From: Streptomyces tubercidicus
GTDB taxonomy: Bacteria > Actinomycetota > Actinomycetes > Streptomycetales > Streptomycetaceae
NCBI RefSeq assembly: GCF_027497495.1
Contig: NZ_CP114205.1
Coordinates: forward strand, 2,232,001 to 2,296,000
Reading direction: 5' to 3'
DNA length: 64,000 nt
Position numbers and translations under genes: made by a program. Each line of letters opens with the position of its first letter. Within the stretch, counting starts at the first letter, position 1. Of this stretch, positions 1 to 9,143 are shown piece by piece. The notes below the pieces were generated by a model, which did not search any database, was not told the origin of the DNA, and saw only the letters and a list, made by a program, of their open reading frames with translations.

Positions 1-209
1 TCGCGATCGAGCTGGTCAAGTCCGGTTCCAAGGAGCCGAACCCGGAGGCCACCGGCGCCCTCGCCAAGGCCTGCCACCAGGAGGGCCTGCTGGTGCTGAC
101 GACCGGTACGTACGGCAATGTGCTGCGCTTCCTGCCGCCGCTGGTCATCGGTGAGGACCTGCTCAACGAGGGGCTGGACATCCTCGAAGGCGCCTTCGCC
201 ACGCTCTGA
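1..209 (+). CDS. gabT: 4-aminobutyrate aminotransferase, C-terminal end (partial at window edge)
   Basis: Only the last 68 or so codons are in the window, in the frame that starts at base 3; the stop is TGA at 207-209. The visible protein runs through KSGSKEPNPEATGALAKAC and ends GLDILEGAFATL, which is the C-terminal small domain of class III, PLP-dependent 4-aminobutyrate aminotransferases. The enzyme turns GABA and 2-oxoglutarate into succinic semialdehyde and glutamate, the last nitrogen-removing step of putrescine breakdown. That fits the polyamine uptake and oxidation genes that follow on the other strand. The PLP lysine lies outside the window, so another omega-aminotransferase with the same tail cannot be excluded. 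Confidence 0.85.
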   Translation, partial: AIELVKSGSKEPNPEATGALAKACHQEGLLVLTTGTYGNVLRFLPPLVIGEDLLNEGLDILEGAFATL

Positions 210-242
210 GCGACAGCGGCGGCGGCTTCGCGGGAGGAACCC

Positions 243-288
243 GGGCGCGGCCCGGGGCACGGCTGAGGTCGTGTCCCGGGCCGCGCCC
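243..288 (+). terminator. gabT terminator hairpin
   Basis: A perfect 14-bp G/C-only inverted repeat (GGGCGCGGCCCGGG at 243-256, its complement at 275-288) encloses an 18-nt loop, 34 bases after the gabT stop. There is no T-run, as is usual for actinobacterial terminators. Confidence 0.7.
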
Positions 289-462
289 CGTTCCGGGCCG
301 GTGTGCGCGCCCCCGTCCGCCCCCCAACTGTCCCTATTTCTGTACTCATTTCCGTATGGACGCGCGTAGCTGGAGACATGGCGTGAAGAAGATGTGCGGG
401 GCCGATGGCGGCCGGGTGATGCGGCTGTCGGGTGCGCTCGCCGTGCCGTACGGTTTCTGCAG

Positions 463-1491
463 ATGAGAGAAACACCCCGCTCGCAGGGGACTGCGGGCGA
501 CGCCCGGTCGGCGCTTCCCCGGCTCCGATCAGGCCGTGCCCTCGCGCACGACACCGGAACCCCCGGTTCCGGGAATCCTCACCGATCGGATGTCCGCCCG
601 CCCCATACCCCCCGGGGCGCGCGGGACACCGGTCAACGCGGCCGCCTCGGAACCACCCCCCCTGTTCCGAGGCGGCCGACCCCTTTTCCGGGCTCCCCGG
701 GCCCGTCCGGCGACGGCTCCCGGCGCCTCTCCCCGTGGTGGATCTGTGCCCTCGGCGCGCTGCTGTTCGCCGCGCTCACCTGGCAGGTGGCGGACCACGG
801 CCCGCTGCGCACCCTCGACGAACGCCTCGGCCGCGCCCTGGCCAGTGGCGAACTCCCCGCCGGGCCCGCCGAGTTCGCTGCCGATCTCGGCAATACGGCC
901 GTGGCGCTGCCGGTGTTGTGCGTGGTCATGGTGTGGGCGGGGTGGCAGGAGTGGCGCGGCAGGAGCGTGGCGGCGCCCGGCGAGGGTGCCCCGGTGCGGT
1001 GGTGGCTGCCGCCGCTCGCCGCGGGCCTCACCCTGGCCGCGGTGCCCGCGCTGGTCGTCCCGCTCAAGCTCTGGCTCGCCCGGCCGGGCCCGCCGCAGAT
1101 GGCGGGAGGTGCGCACGACGGCTTCTACCCGTCGGGCCATGGCGCCACGGCGGCGGCGGCGTACGGGGTGGCCGGGCTGCTGGTGATGCGCGGTGTGCGG
1201 AGGACGCGGAGGATGCGGGGGACGCGGGCGGGCCGCCCGGGTGGCCGGCCCGTCGCGCCGGTGGTCCGCCTGGTCACGCCAGCGGTCGTGGCCGCGGTGG
1301 CGCTGCTCAACGGAGCCGTCGGCCTCGGTCTGGTGCGTCGCGGCTATCACTGGCCGTTGGACGTCCTCGGCAGCTGGTGCCTGGCCGGGGTACTGCTCGG
1401 GCTGTGGTGTGTGGTCTGCGACCGGTGGTCGGAGGCGGGGGCGGGCGGAGCCGGGCGGGCGCCGACCCCTGACCACCGCGCGGGGCCCTGA
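463..1491 (+). CDS. PAP2-superfamily membrane phosphatase
   Basis: Integral membrane phosphatase of the PAP2 family (type 2 phosphatidic acid phosphatase/undecaprenyl-diphosphatase fold). The three signature blocks are visible: KLWLARPGPP (the K-x6-RP block), YPSGHG, and RRGYHWPLDV (R-x5-H-x3-D), and all key charged and His residues are present. At least five hydrophobic segments surround them, beginning with WWICALGALLFAALTW. Substrate may be a lipid phosphate or undecaprenyl pyrophosphate. The first 80 or so residues are low-complexity and Pro/Arg rich. I chose ATG 463 (MRETPRSQ); an in-frame upstream start at 394 and later starts are possible. It stands alone between gabT and a convergent operon. 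Confidence 0.8.
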   Translation: MRETPRSQGTAGDARSALPRLRSGRALAHDTGTPGSGNPHRSDVRPPHTPRGARDTGQRGRLGTTPPVPRRPTPFPGSPGPSGDGSRRLSPWWICALGALLFAALTWQVADHGPLRTLDERLGRALASGELPAGPAEFAADLGNTAVALPVLCVVMVWAGWQEWRGRSVAAPGEGAPVRWWLPPLAAGLTLAAVPALVVPLKLWLARPGPPQMAGGAHDGFYPSGHGATAAAAYGVAGLLVMRGVRRTRRMRGTRAGRPGGRPVAPVVRLVTPAVVAAVALLNGAVGLGLVRRGYHWPLDVLGSWCLAGVLLGLWCVVCDRWSEAGAGGAGRAPTPDHRAGP

Positions 1492-1515
1492 CCGGCGCAC
1501 GAGGCCCTGACCGGC

Positions 1516-1551
1516 GCCGTCGCCCCCGACCACCGCACGGGGGCGGACGGC
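1516..1551. terminator. bidirectional terminator between convergent genes
   Basis: Inverted repeat with arms GCCGTCGCCCCCG (1516-1528) and CGGGGGCGGACGGC (1538-1551), one bulged base and a 9-nt loop. It lies between the stop of the PAP2 gene and the stop of the convergent amine oxidase gene and can serve both strands. Confidence 0.65.
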
Positions 1552-1582
1552 TGCCGACCGCCCGCCCCCGCCGCGTCCGGTG

Positions 1583-3001
1583 TCAGCTGTCGAAGCCCAG
1601 CCCCACCTTGTCCATGGCCTTCAGCCACAGATTGCGGCGGCCGCCGCGGGTGTCGGCCTGTGTCATCGACCACTGGGTGATCCCGATGCCGGCCCAGCGC
1701 AGCGGCTCGGGCGGGAACGGCAGCGGCTTGCTGCGGACCATCTCCAGCTGCGTCCGCTCGGTGCGCTCGCCGGACAGCAGGTCCAGCATCACCTCGGCGC
1801 CGAAGCGGGTGGACCCCACGCCGAGGCCGGTGTAGCCGGCCGCGTAGGCGACCCGGCCGGCGTGTGCGGTGCCGAAGAACGCGGAGAAGCGGGAGCAGGT
1901 GTCGATCGCGCCGCCCCAGGTGTGGGTGAAGCGCAGCCCTTCCAGCTGCGGGAAGCAGCGGAAGAAGTGCCGGGCGAGCTTCTCGTACGTGGCGGGGTGG
2001 TGGTCGTACTCGGCCCGGACGCCGCCGCCGTAGCGGTAGACGATGTCGTAGCCGCCCCACAGGATGCGGTTGTCCTCGGTGATCCGGAAGTAGTGGAAGT
2101 GGTTGTTGGAGTCCGACAGGCCCTGGCGGTTCTTCCAGCCGATGGCGGCGAGCTGTTCGTCCGAGAGCGGCTCGGTCATCAGGGCGTGGTCGTAGACCGG
2201 GACGATGTACGGGCGGATCCGCTTGACCAGGGACGGGAAGGCGTTGGTGCCGAGCGCGACATGGCGGGCGAAGACCCGGCCGTAGGGCGTACGGACGGCC
2301 ATGCCGACGCCGTCGGAGGCCAGGTCGGTGGCGGGGGTGCGCTCGTAGATGCGGACCCCGAGGCCGAGGCAGGCCCGCTTCAGGCCCCAGGCGAGCCGGG
2401 CCGGGTTGATCATGGCGACGCCGTCGCGGTCCCACAGTCCGGCGCGGAAGGTCGGCGAGTCGACCTGGGCGCGCAGCTCGTCCTCGTCGAGGAAGGTGTG
2501 CCGGTCCAGGCCGATTCCGGCGGCGTCCTCGGCGAACTCCTTGAGTTCGGCGATCTGGTGCGGCTCGGTGGCGATATCGATCTCGCCGGTGCGCTCGAAG
2601 GCGCAGTCGATGTCGTAGCGGGCGACGGCCTCCTCGATGGCGTCGAGGTTGCGGATGCCGAGCTCTTCGAGGGTGGCGAGTTCACCGGGCCAGCGGGCCA
2701 GGCCGTTGCCGAGGCCATGGGTGAGGGAGGCGGCGCAGAAGCCGCCGTTGCGCCCGGAGGCCGCCCAGCCGATCTCGGCGCCCTCGACGAGGACGACATC
2801 GCGCTGCGGGTCGCGCTCCTTGGCGATCAGCGCGGTCCACAGGCCCGAGTATCCGCCGCCGACGACGAGCAGATCGCAGGTCTCGTCGCCGACGAGGGCG
2901 GGCCGGGCGGCCGGCCGGCCCGGGTCGGCCAGCCAGAACGGCGTGGGTTCGGCGTCCGCGAGCGCGTGCGCGGCGGACGGGGTCATGGCAGCTCGTGCCA
3001 T
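1583..3001 (-). CDS. FAD-dependent amine oxidase, PuuB-like
   Basis: 472-residue flavoprotein of the DAO family, closest in layout to gamma-glutamylputrescine oxidase (PuuB). It would oxidise a polyamine-derived amine to the aldehyde, giving ammonia and hydrogen peroxide. The dinucleotide-binding motif is VVGGGYSGLWTAL near residues 45-57, followed by the family motif SGRNGGF, and the C-terminal FAD loop contains GYTGLGVG. Start ATG 3001 (MARAAMTP) places the FAD motif at a normal distance. It is the last gene of a leftward operon, 5 bp after the PotC-like permease, and the aldehyde dehydrogenase at the head of the operon would take its product. The exact amine substrate (glutamylated or free) cannot be read from sequence. 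Confidence 0.85.
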   Translation of the reverse strand: MARAAMTPSAAHALADAEPTPFWLADPGRPAARPALVGDETCDLLVVGGGYSGLWTALIAKERDPQRDVVLVEGAEIGWAASGRNGGFCAASLTHGLGNGLARWPGELATLEELGIRNLDAIEEAVARYDIDCAFERTGEIDIATEPHQIAELKEFAEDAAGIGLDRHTFLDEDELRAQVDSPTFRAGLWDRDGVAMINPARLAWGLKRACLGLGVRIYERTPATDLASDGVGMAVRTPYGRVFARHVALGTNAFPSLVKRIRPYIVPVYDHALMTEPLSDEQLAAIGWKNRQGLSDSNNHFHYFRITEDNRILWGGYDIVYRYGGGVRAEYDHHPATYEKLARHFFRCFPQLEGLRFTHTWGGAIDTCSRFSAFFGTAHAGRVAYAAGYTGLGVGSTRFGAEVMLDLLSGERTERTQLEMVRSKPLPFPPEPLRWAGIGITQWSMTQADTRGGRRNLWLKAMDKVGLGFDS

Positions 3002-3006
3002 GGTTC

Positions 3007-3855
3007 TCAGCTCCTCTTGCTCCTCTTGCGGCGGGCCCCGGCCAGCTGGCCGACGATGACACACACCACGGCGACCAGGAACATCGCCGTGCCGATGACG
3101 TTGATCTGAACGGGCGTGCCACGCTGCGCCGATCCCCAGACGAACATGGGGAAGGTCACCGTGGAGCCGGCGTTGAAGTTGGTGATGATGAAGTCGTCGA
3201 AGGACAGGGCGAAGGAGAGCAGCGCGCCGGCCGCGATGCCGGGGGCGGCGATCGGCAGCGTGACCCGGAGGAAGGTCTGGAGGGGGGACGCGTAGAGGTC
3301 CTGGGCGGCCTGTTCCAGACGCGGGTCCATGCTCATCACCCGGGCCTTGACGGCGGTGACGACGAAGCTCAGACAGAACATGATGTGGGCGATGAGGATC
3401 GTCCAGAAGCCGAACTGGATGCCCATGTTGAGGAAGAGGGTCGCCAGCGAGGCGGCCATCACGACCTCGGGCATCGCCATCGGCAGGAAGAGCAGGGTGT
3501 TGACGCCGGCGCGGGCGCGGAAGCGGTAGCGGGCCAGCGCGAACGCGATCATGGTGCCGAGGACGGTCGCGCCGACGGTGGCCCACAGCGCGAGCTGCAG
3601 ACTCAGGCCCAGCGAGCCGCACAGGTCGGCGACGCCGCACGGATCGCGCCAGGCGTCCGTGGAGAAGCGCTGCCACTGGTAGTTGAAGCGGCCGTTGGGC
3701 TTGTTGAAGGAGAAGACCAGCACGACGAGGTTGGGCAGGATCAGATAGCCCAGCGTGCACAGGCCCGCTATCGCGACGAGGTTGCGGCGCAGCCAGCGCA
3801 GGCCCCGGTTCGGGGTGCGGACCGCAGTGGCTTCGGTGGTGCCGTGGACGGCCAT
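3007..3855 (-). CDS. polyamine ABC transporter permease, PotC-like
   Basis: 282-residue inner-membrane permease of a spermidine/putrescine-type ABC importer. Six hydrophobic segments are visible, and the EAA loop that docks on the ATPase reads EQAAQDLYASPLQTFLRVTLP. The segment after it (FALSFDDFIITNF) is characteristic of PotC. The start codon overlaps the stop of the PotB-like gene by one base (TGATG), so the two are translationally coupled. It pairs with the PotB-like subunit to form the membrane channel. Confidence 0.92.
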   Translation of the reverse strand: MAVHGTTEATAVRTPNRGLRWLRRNLVAIAGLCTLGYLILPNLVVLVFSFNKPNGRFNYQWQRFSTDAWRDPCGVADLCGSLGLSLQLALWATVGATVLGTMIAFALARYRFRARAGVNTLLFLPMAMPEVVMAASLATLFLNMGIQFGFWTILIAHIMFCLSFVVTAVKARVMSMDPRLEQAAQDLYASPLQTFLRVTLPIAAPGIAAGALLSFALSFDDFIITNFNAGSTVTFPMFVWGSAQRGTPVQINVIGTAMFLVAVVCVIVGQLAGARRKRSKRS

Positions 3856-4793
3856 CAGACCAGATCCTCCGTCCCCGACTTGCGGATGTAGATGGTGACC
3901 ATGGCGAGGATGGCCGCCATGAGGAGGAAGGAGAGCGCGGCGGCGGTCGGGTAGTCCAGGACCCGCAGGAACTGCGACTGGATGACGTTGCCGATCATCT
4001 TCTGGTCGGTGGAGCCCAGCAGTTCGGCGTTGATGTAGTCACCGGCGGCCGGGATGAAGGTGAGCAGGGTGCCCGCGACGACACCGGGCATCGACAGCGG
4101 GAAGGTCACCCGGCGGAAGGTGGTGACCGGGCGGGCGTAGAGGTCCCCGGCGGCCTCGTGGAGGCGCGGGTCGATGCGCTCCAGCGAGGTGTAGAGCGGC
4201 AGCACCATGAACGGCAGGAAGTTGTAGGTCAGTCCGCAGACCACGGCGAGCGGGGTGGCCAGCACCCGCTGTCCTTCGGTGAGCCCCAGCCAGCTGGTGA
4301 CGTCCAGGACGTGCAGCGCGTTCAGCAGCCCGACGACCGGTCCGCCGTCGGCCAGGATCGTCTTCCAGGCGAGCGTACGGATCAGGAAGCTGGTGAAGAA
4401 CGGCGCGATGACCAGGATCATCACGACATTGCGCCAGCGGCCGGCCTTGAAGGCGATGAGATAGGCCAGCGGGTAGCCCAGCAGCAGACAGAGCACGGTG
4501 GCGGTGGCGGCGTAGCCCACCGAGCGGACGAACTGCGGCCAGTATTCGCCGAGCGCGTCCCAGTACGTCGCGAAGTGCCAGGTGACCTTGAAGCCCTCTT
4601 CGAGGGAGCCGGTCTGGATCGAGGTCGACGCCTGGTAGACGAGCGGGGCGGCGAAGAAGACGAGCAGCCACAGGATGCCGGGCAGCAGCAGCCAGTAGGG
4701 GACGAGCCGCTTGCGGGCGGGGGTCCTGCGCACCTCCAGGGGTGCCGTCCCGGCCGGTCCGTCCGGTGGCGCGGGCGTTTCGGTGGCGGTCAT
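3855..4793 (-). CDS. polyamine ABC transporter permease, PotB-like
   Basis: 312-residue permease with a Pro-rich cytoplasmic N-terminus, then YWLLLPGILWLLVFFAAPLVY as the first membrane helix. The EAA loop is HEAAGDLYARPVTTFRRVTFP, followed by FIPAAGDYINAELLGS, which is characteristic of PotB/PotH. ATG 4793 is chosen because it overlaps the stop of the PotA-like ATPase gene by four bases (ATGA). Extending the frame upstream would only run across that gene. Confidence 0.92.
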   Translation of the reverse strand: MTATETPAPPDGPAGTAPLEVRRTPARKRLVPYWLLLPGILWLLVFFAAPLVYQASTSIQTGSLEEGFKVTWHFATYWDALGEYWPQFVRSVGYAATATVLCLLLGYPLAYLIAFKAGRWRNVVMILVIAPFFTSFLIRTLAWKTILADGGPVVGLLNALHVLDVTSWLGLTEGQRVLATPLAVVCGLTYNFLPFMVLPLYTSLERIDPRLHEAAGDLYARPVTTFRRVTFPLSMPGVVAGTLLTFIPAAGDYINAELLGSTDQKMIGNVIQSQFLRVLDYPTAAALSFLLMAAILAMVTIYIRKSGTEDLV

Positions 4794-5953
4794 GCGGCCT
4801 CCTCGTCGAGGTCCGCACCGGCCTGGATGTCCTGGGCGGCGTCCAGGCCGAAGGTGTGCGCCGGGTTCCAGTGCAGGACGATGGCGGCGCCGGGGACGAG
4901 GCGCCCGTCGCGCTCGACGTTCTGCTCGTAGACGGCCAGTTCGCCCAGGCCCGGTACCTCGACGACGTACTGGGTGGAGACGCCGATGAAGCTGGCGTCC
5001 TTGATGCGGCCGGGCAGCCGGTTGCGGCCGTCGGGCAGCGCGTCGGCGTCGTCGGCGTGCGTCAGGGAGACCTTCTCGGGGCGTACTCCGGCCAGCACCT
5101 TCTCGCCCTTGCGGGCCGGGGTGCCGCACCGGGCGGCGGGCAGCCGCAGCGTGGCGTCCGCGGCCTTGAGGAGCAGCTGTTCGCCGCCGGCCTCGGTGAC
5201 CTCGGCCGCGATGAGGTTGGAGGTGCCCAGGAAGTTGGCGACGAAGGTGGTGGCGGGGTTCTCGTAGAGGTCGGCGGGGGCGCCGAGCTGTTCGACCCGG
5301 CCGCCGTTCATCACGGCCACGGTGTCGGCCATCGTCATGGCCTCCTCCTGGTCGTGGGTGACATGCACGAAGGTGATGCCGACCTCGGTCTGGATGCGCT
5401 TGAGCTCAAGCTGCATCTGGCGGCGCAGCTTGAGGTCGAGGGCGCCGAGCGGCTCGTCGAGCAGCAGCACCTGGGGGTGGTTGATCAGCGCGCGGGCGAC
5501 CGCGACGCGCTGCTGCTGGCCGCCGGAGAGCTGCTGCGGCTTGCGGCGCGCCATCGGGCCGAGCTGGACCAGCTCCAGCATCTCCTCGACCTGCTTCTTG
5601 ACGGACTTGATGCCGCGGCGGCGCAGACCGAAGGCGACGTTCTCGTAGATGTCCAGGTGCGGGAAGAGCGCGTAGTTCTGGAAGACGGTGTTGACCTGGC
5701 GCTTGTACGGCGGCAGCACGGTGACGTCCTGGCCGGACAGCTCGACGGTGCCGGTGGTGGGCTCCTCCAGCCCGGCGATCATGCGCAGGGTGGTCGTCTT
5801 GCCGCAGCCCGAGGCGCCCAGGAGCGCGAAGAAGGAGCCCGCGGGGACGGTGAGATCGAGCGGTTGGACGGCGGTGAAGGAGCCGTAGGTCTTGCTTATC
5901 CCGTGGAGGCGGACGTCGCCGCCGCTGCTCTGGGGGGTCGCGGAGTGGGTCAT
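4790..5953 (-). CDS. polyamine ABC transporter ATP-binding protein, PotA-like
   Basis: 387-residue ATPase energising the polyamine importer. Walker A is GASGCGKT, the signature is LSGGQQQRVAVARAL, Walker B is VLLLDEPLGALD, and the switch His is in THDQEEA. After about residue 245 comes the TOBE-type regulatory domain that separates PotA/MalK-type ATPases from simple ones. Start ATG 5953 (MTHSATPQ) follows the PotD-like gene at a 59-bp gap. The gene sits between the binding protein and both permeases, so this is a complete importer. Confidence 0.93.
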   Translation of the reverse strand: MTHSATPQSSGGDVRLHGISKTYGSFTAVQPLDLTVPAGSFFALLGASGCGKTTTLRMIAGLEEPTTGTVELSGQDVTVLPPYKRQVNTVFQNYALFPHLDIYENVAFGLRRRGIKSVKKQVEEMLELVQLGPMARRKPQQLSGGQQQRVAVARALINHPQVLLLDEPLGALDLKLRRQMQLELKRIQTEVGITFVHVTHDQEEAMTMADTVAVMNGGRVEQLGAPADLYENPATTFVANFLGTSNLIAAEVTEAGGEQLLLKAADATLRLPAARCGTPARKGEKVLAGVRPEKVSLTHADDADALPDGRNRLPGRIKDASFIGVSTQYVVEVPGLGELAVYEQNVERDGRLVPGAAIVLHWNPAHTFGLDAAQDIQAGADLDEEAA

Positions 5954-6012
5954 GTCGGTCGTCCCGTGGGTCGGAGGGCGAAGCGGCTCGGGCGGGCCTG
6001 GGGGCCGGTGGA

Positions 6013-7260
6013 TCAGGCGCCGGTGAGGTCGGAGAACTTCTGCGTGAACGCCTTGTTCTCCTTGGCGGACAGGGCCCGGAAGGAGTGGGACCTCTCGGCC
6101 ATGTCCTTGTCCGGAATGATCAGCGGGTTCTCGGCCGCCTTCTTGTCGATCTTGGCGAGTTCCTCGCGTACGCCGTCCACGGGGCAGACGTAGTTGATGT
6201 ACGCCGCGATCTTCGCCGCCACCTTCGGCTCGTAGAAGTAGTCGATGAGCCGTTCGGCGTTCTGTTTGTGGCGGGCCTTGTTCGGCACCATGAGGTTGTC
6301 GGTGGAGGTCATGTAGCCGGCCTTGGGGACGGCGAAGCCGATGTCCGGGTTGTCGTTCCGGAGCTGGACGACATCGCCCGCCCAGGCCACACAGGCGGCC
6401 AGGTCGCCCTTGTCCAGGTCGGTGGTGTAGTCGTTGCCGGTGAAGCGGCGGATCTGCTTGGAGTCCACGCCCTTCTGGAGCCGGGCGAGGGCCGCGTCGA
6501 AGTCGTCCGCGGTGCAGTCCTCGGGCCGTTTGCCCATGTCCAGGAGGGTCAGTCCGACGCTGTCGCGCATCTCGGAGAGGAAGCCGACCCGGCCCTTGAG
6601 CTTGGGGTCCTCCAGCAGCTGGCTGACCGAGTCGACCGTGCGGCCCCCGGTGGCCTTCTTGTTGTACGCGATGATCGCCGGGATGCCCTGCCAGGGGTAG
6701 GAGTGCGCGCGGCCCGGGTCCCAGGCGGGGTTGCGGAACTGCGGCGTGAGGTTGGCGTAGGCGTGCGGCAGCTGGGCCGGGTCCAGCGACTCGATCCAGC
6801 CGAGGGAGATCATCCGCGCGCACATCCAGTCGGTGAGCACGATCAGATCGCGGCCGGTGTCCTGGCCCGCCGCGAGCTGCGCCTGGATCTTGCCGAAGAA
6901 CTCGTCGTTGTCGTTGATGTCCTCGGTGTATTTGACCGCGATGCCGGTGCGCTTCGTGAAGTGCTCCAGGGTGGGCCGGTGCTTGCCGTCGTCGGTGACG
7001 TCCATGTACTCGGTCCAGTTGGAGAAGCTGATCCGCTTCTCCGCCCCGGAGTGGTCCGCGGAATGCCCGGCGTCCGTACGGCCCGCGGGCGGGATGCCGC
7101 AGGCCGACAGGGCACCGAGGCCACCGACCGCGGCCGCCATGGCGCCGCTCGCGCGCAGCAGGGAGCGGCGGGTCATGGCGAGGCGGCCATCGGTCAGGCT
7201 ACGGCGCACGGCGGCGAGTTCGGCCGGTGACAGGGGTTCGGGCTGCTCGTGGTGCTCCAT
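6013..7260 (-). CDS. polyamine-binding lipoprotein, PotD-like (Tat-exported)
   Basis: 415-residue extracytoplasmic binding protein for putrescine or spermidine. The N-terminus carries a twin-arginine signal (MTRRSLLRASG) about 30 residues in, a hydrophobic stretch, and the lipobox LSAC, so it should be Tat-exported and lipid-anchored. The mature part holds the PotD/PotF fold signatures NDNDEFFGKIQAQL and FTGNDYTTDLDKGD. A paralogue lies at 33772-34953. It precedes the ATPase and permease genes of the same operon. Confidence 0.92.
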   Translation of the reverse strand: MEHHEQPEPLSPAELAAVRRSLTDGRLAMTRRSLLRASGAMAAAVGGLGALSACGIPPAGRTDAGHSADHSGAEKRISFSNWTEYMDVTDDGKHRPTLEHFTKRTGIAVKYTEDINDNDEFFGKIQAQLAAGQDTGRDLIVLTDWMCARMISLGWIESLDPAQLPHAYANLTPQFRNPAWDPGRAHSYPWQGIPAIIAYNKKATGGRTVDSVSQLLEDPKLKGRVGFLSEMRDSVGLTLLDMGKRPEDCTADDFDAALARLQKGVDSKQIRRFTGNDYTTDLDKGDLAACVAWAGDVVQLRNDNPDIGFAVPKAGYMTSTDNLMVPNKARHKQNAERLIDYFYEPKVAAKIAAYINYVCPVDGVREELAKIDKKAAENPLIIPDKDMAERSHSFRALSAKENKAFTQKFSDLTGA

Positions 7261-7396
7261 GCGCAGTGCCCTTTCAGGGGAGGAGCCCGGCGCTCGGCCG
7301 GTGGTGACGATGCCGCGCGGCGCCGGCCGCGGGGTGGGGCCCCTGGGGGCCGGTGGGTGCTCGATGGTGCTCGGTGGGGCTCGGCCGGGGGACGGT

Positions 7397-7430
7397 CCTT
7401 ACGGACAGCCCTTACGGACAGCCCTTACGG
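7397..7430. repeat. 13-bp tandem repeat across a stop codon
   Basis: The unit CCTTACGGACAGC is present twice exactly (7397-7409, 7410-7422) and then partly (7423-7430). The TAA stop of the aldehyde dehydrogenase gene falls in the partial third copy. Copy-number change here would leave the protein unchanged apart from its very end. Confidence 0.75.
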
Positions 7431-8942
7431 GCGGTCCCCGAAGATCGTGCGGTGCCAGTCCTTGCGCGCGGCCGCGGTGTTGTCGTACATGACGTGCTTG
7501 ACCTGGGTGTACTCCTCGAAGGAGTAGGCCGACATGTCCTTGCCGAAGCCGGATGCCTTGGCGCCGCCGTGCGGCATCTCGCTGATGATCGGGATGTGGT
7601 CGTTGACCCAGACACAGCCCGCGTTGATCTCGCGGCTCGCGCGACCGGTGCGGTAGACGTCCCGGCTCCAGGCGGAGGCGGCCAGCCCGTAGGGGGTGTC
7701 ATTGGCCAGCGCGATGCCCTCGTCGTCGCTGTCGAAGGGCAGCACGACCAGCACCGGGCCGAAGATCTCGGACTGCACGATCTCGCTGTCCTGCGCGGCC
7801 CCGGCGACCAGCGTCGGCCGGTAGTAGGCGCCCTTGGCCAGCTCACCGCCGGGTGCCTCGCCGCCCGTGACGACGGTGGCGTAGCCGCGCGCCCGGTCGA
7901 CGAAACCGGCCACCCGGTCGCGCTGGGTGTGCGAGATCAGCGGGCCCAGGTCGGTGGACGGGTCGAAGGGGTCGCCGAGCCGTACGGTCGCCATCAGGTC
8001 GGCCACGCCGCTGACGAAGGCGTCGTAGAGCGGGCGCTGGACGTAGGCGCGGGTGGCGGCGGTGCAGTCCTGGCCGGTGTTGATGAGCGCTCCGGCGACC
8101 GCTCCATGGACAGCGGCCTCCAGATCCGCGTCGTCGAAGACGACGAAGGGGGCCTTGCCGCCGAGTTCCAGATGCAGCCGCTTGACCGTACCGGTGGCGA
8201 TCTCGGCGACGCGCTTGCCGACCGCGGTCGAGCCGGTGAAGGAGGTCATCGCGACGGAGGGGTGACCGACGAGGCGCTCACCGGCGTCCCGGCCCGCCCC
8301 GGAGACGATGTTGAGCACCCCGTCGGGCAGACCGGCGCGCTGCGCGGCCTGGGCGAACAGCAGCGAGGTGAACGGGGTGATCTCGGCCGGCTTGAGGACG
8401 ATGGTGTTGCCCGCGGCGATGGCCGGCAGCACCTTCCAGGCGGCCATCTGCAGCGGATAGTTCCACGGTGCGATGGAGCCGACGACGCCGATCGGCTCGC
8501 GGCGGATGACCGAGGTGTGGTCGGCGCTGTATTCGCCGGCCGCCTTGCCCTCCAGGTGACGGGCGGCGCCCGCGAAGAAGGCGGCGTTGTCGATCGAGCC
8601 CGGTACGTCGAACTCCTTGCTGAGCTTGATCGGCTTTCCGCAGTTCAGCGATTCCGCGGCGGCGAGATCGTCGGCGTCCTCGGCGAGCGCCGCCGCGAAC
8701 CGGTGCAGGGTGTCGGACCGCTCACCTGGCGTGGCGCCGCCCCACTCCGGGAACGCCTGCCGGGCGGCCTCCACGGCCGCGTCGACATCCGCCGTTCCCG
8801 CGAGTGCGTAGGAGTACACCGTCCCGCCGGTCGCCGGGTCCACGACCTCCTGGGTGCGGCCGGAGCTGCCGCCGCGGAGACTTCCTGCGATGAATTGCGC
8901 GCCCTCGGCGAACCGCTCGGTGGCATCGAATCGGTGATCCAT
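7425..8942 (-). CDS. aldehyde dehydrogenase, gamma-aminobutyraldehyde type
   Basis: 505-residue NAD(P)-dependent aldehyde dehydrogenase. Catalytic Cys is in NTGQDCTAATR, the general-base Glu in LELGGKAPFVVF, and the cofactor site in FTGSTAVGKRVAEIA. As first gene of the polyamine operon it most likely oxidises 4-aminobutyraldehyde or its glutamylated form to (glutamyl-)GABA, which the GabT at the window start would then use. ATG 8942 (MDHRFDATERF) is chosen because the family normally begins about 30 residues before the DPATG motif. The frame is open for 1.1 kb further upstream, but that stretch runs antisense to the NADAR gene. Confidence 0.88.
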   Translation of the reverse strand: MDHRFDATERFAEGAQFIAGSLRGGSSGRTQEVVDPATGGTVYSYALAGTADVDAAVEAARQAFPEWGGATPGERSDTLHRFAAALAEDADDLAAAESLNCGKPIKLSKEFDVPGSIDNAAFFAGAARHLEGKAAGEYSADHTSVIRREPIGVVGSIAPWNYPLQMAAWKVLPAIAAGNTIVLKPAEITPFTSLLFAQAAQRAGLPDGVLNIVSGAGRDAGERLVGHPSVAMTSFTGSTAVGKRVAEIATGTVKRLHLELGGKAPFVVFDDADLEAAVHGAVAGALINTGQDCTAATRAYVQRPLYDAFVSGVADLMATVRLGDPFDPSTDLGPLISHTQRDRVAGFVDRARGYATVVTGGEAPGGELAKGAYYRPTLVAGAAQDSEIVQSEIFGPVLVVLPFDSDDEGIALANDTPYGLAASAWSRDVYRTGRASREINAGCVWVNDHIPIISEMPHGGAKASGFGKDMSAYSFEEYTQVKHVMYDNTAAARKDWHRTIFGDRP

Positions 8943-9040
8943 GGTGCTCTCCTCCGCCGGGCACCAGGGCCGCTCAGCGGCATTGCCTGGCGTAGCTATT
9001 TCCGGAATCGATGGCCGATCTTGACAGAGGAGAGGAGCCT

Positions 9041-9061
9041 CAACAAGGGATTCCGTTGTTG
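9041..9061. promoter_or_regulatory. inverted repeat upstream of the polyamine operon
   Basis: CAACAA (9041-9046) and TTGTTG (9056-9061) flank a 9-bp centre in the 201-bp gap between the divergent aldehyde dehydrogenase and NADAR genes. The placement suits an operator for the leftward operon. The cognate regulator is not known; the AsnC/Lrp protein at 36728 is one candidate by function only. Confidence 0.4.
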
Positions 9062-9143
9062 CCTTTTGGTTACGCGACGGATTCTGCGATTTTCCCCGCA
9101 GGGACCCCGACACGTTGTCAGTGCCCGCTGGCAGAATCCCGGC

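Noticed and set aside
1583-3760. 725-residue version of the FAD amine oxidase
   Set aside because: The extra N-terminal part is the shifted frame of the PotC-like permease gene; the real start is ATG 3001.
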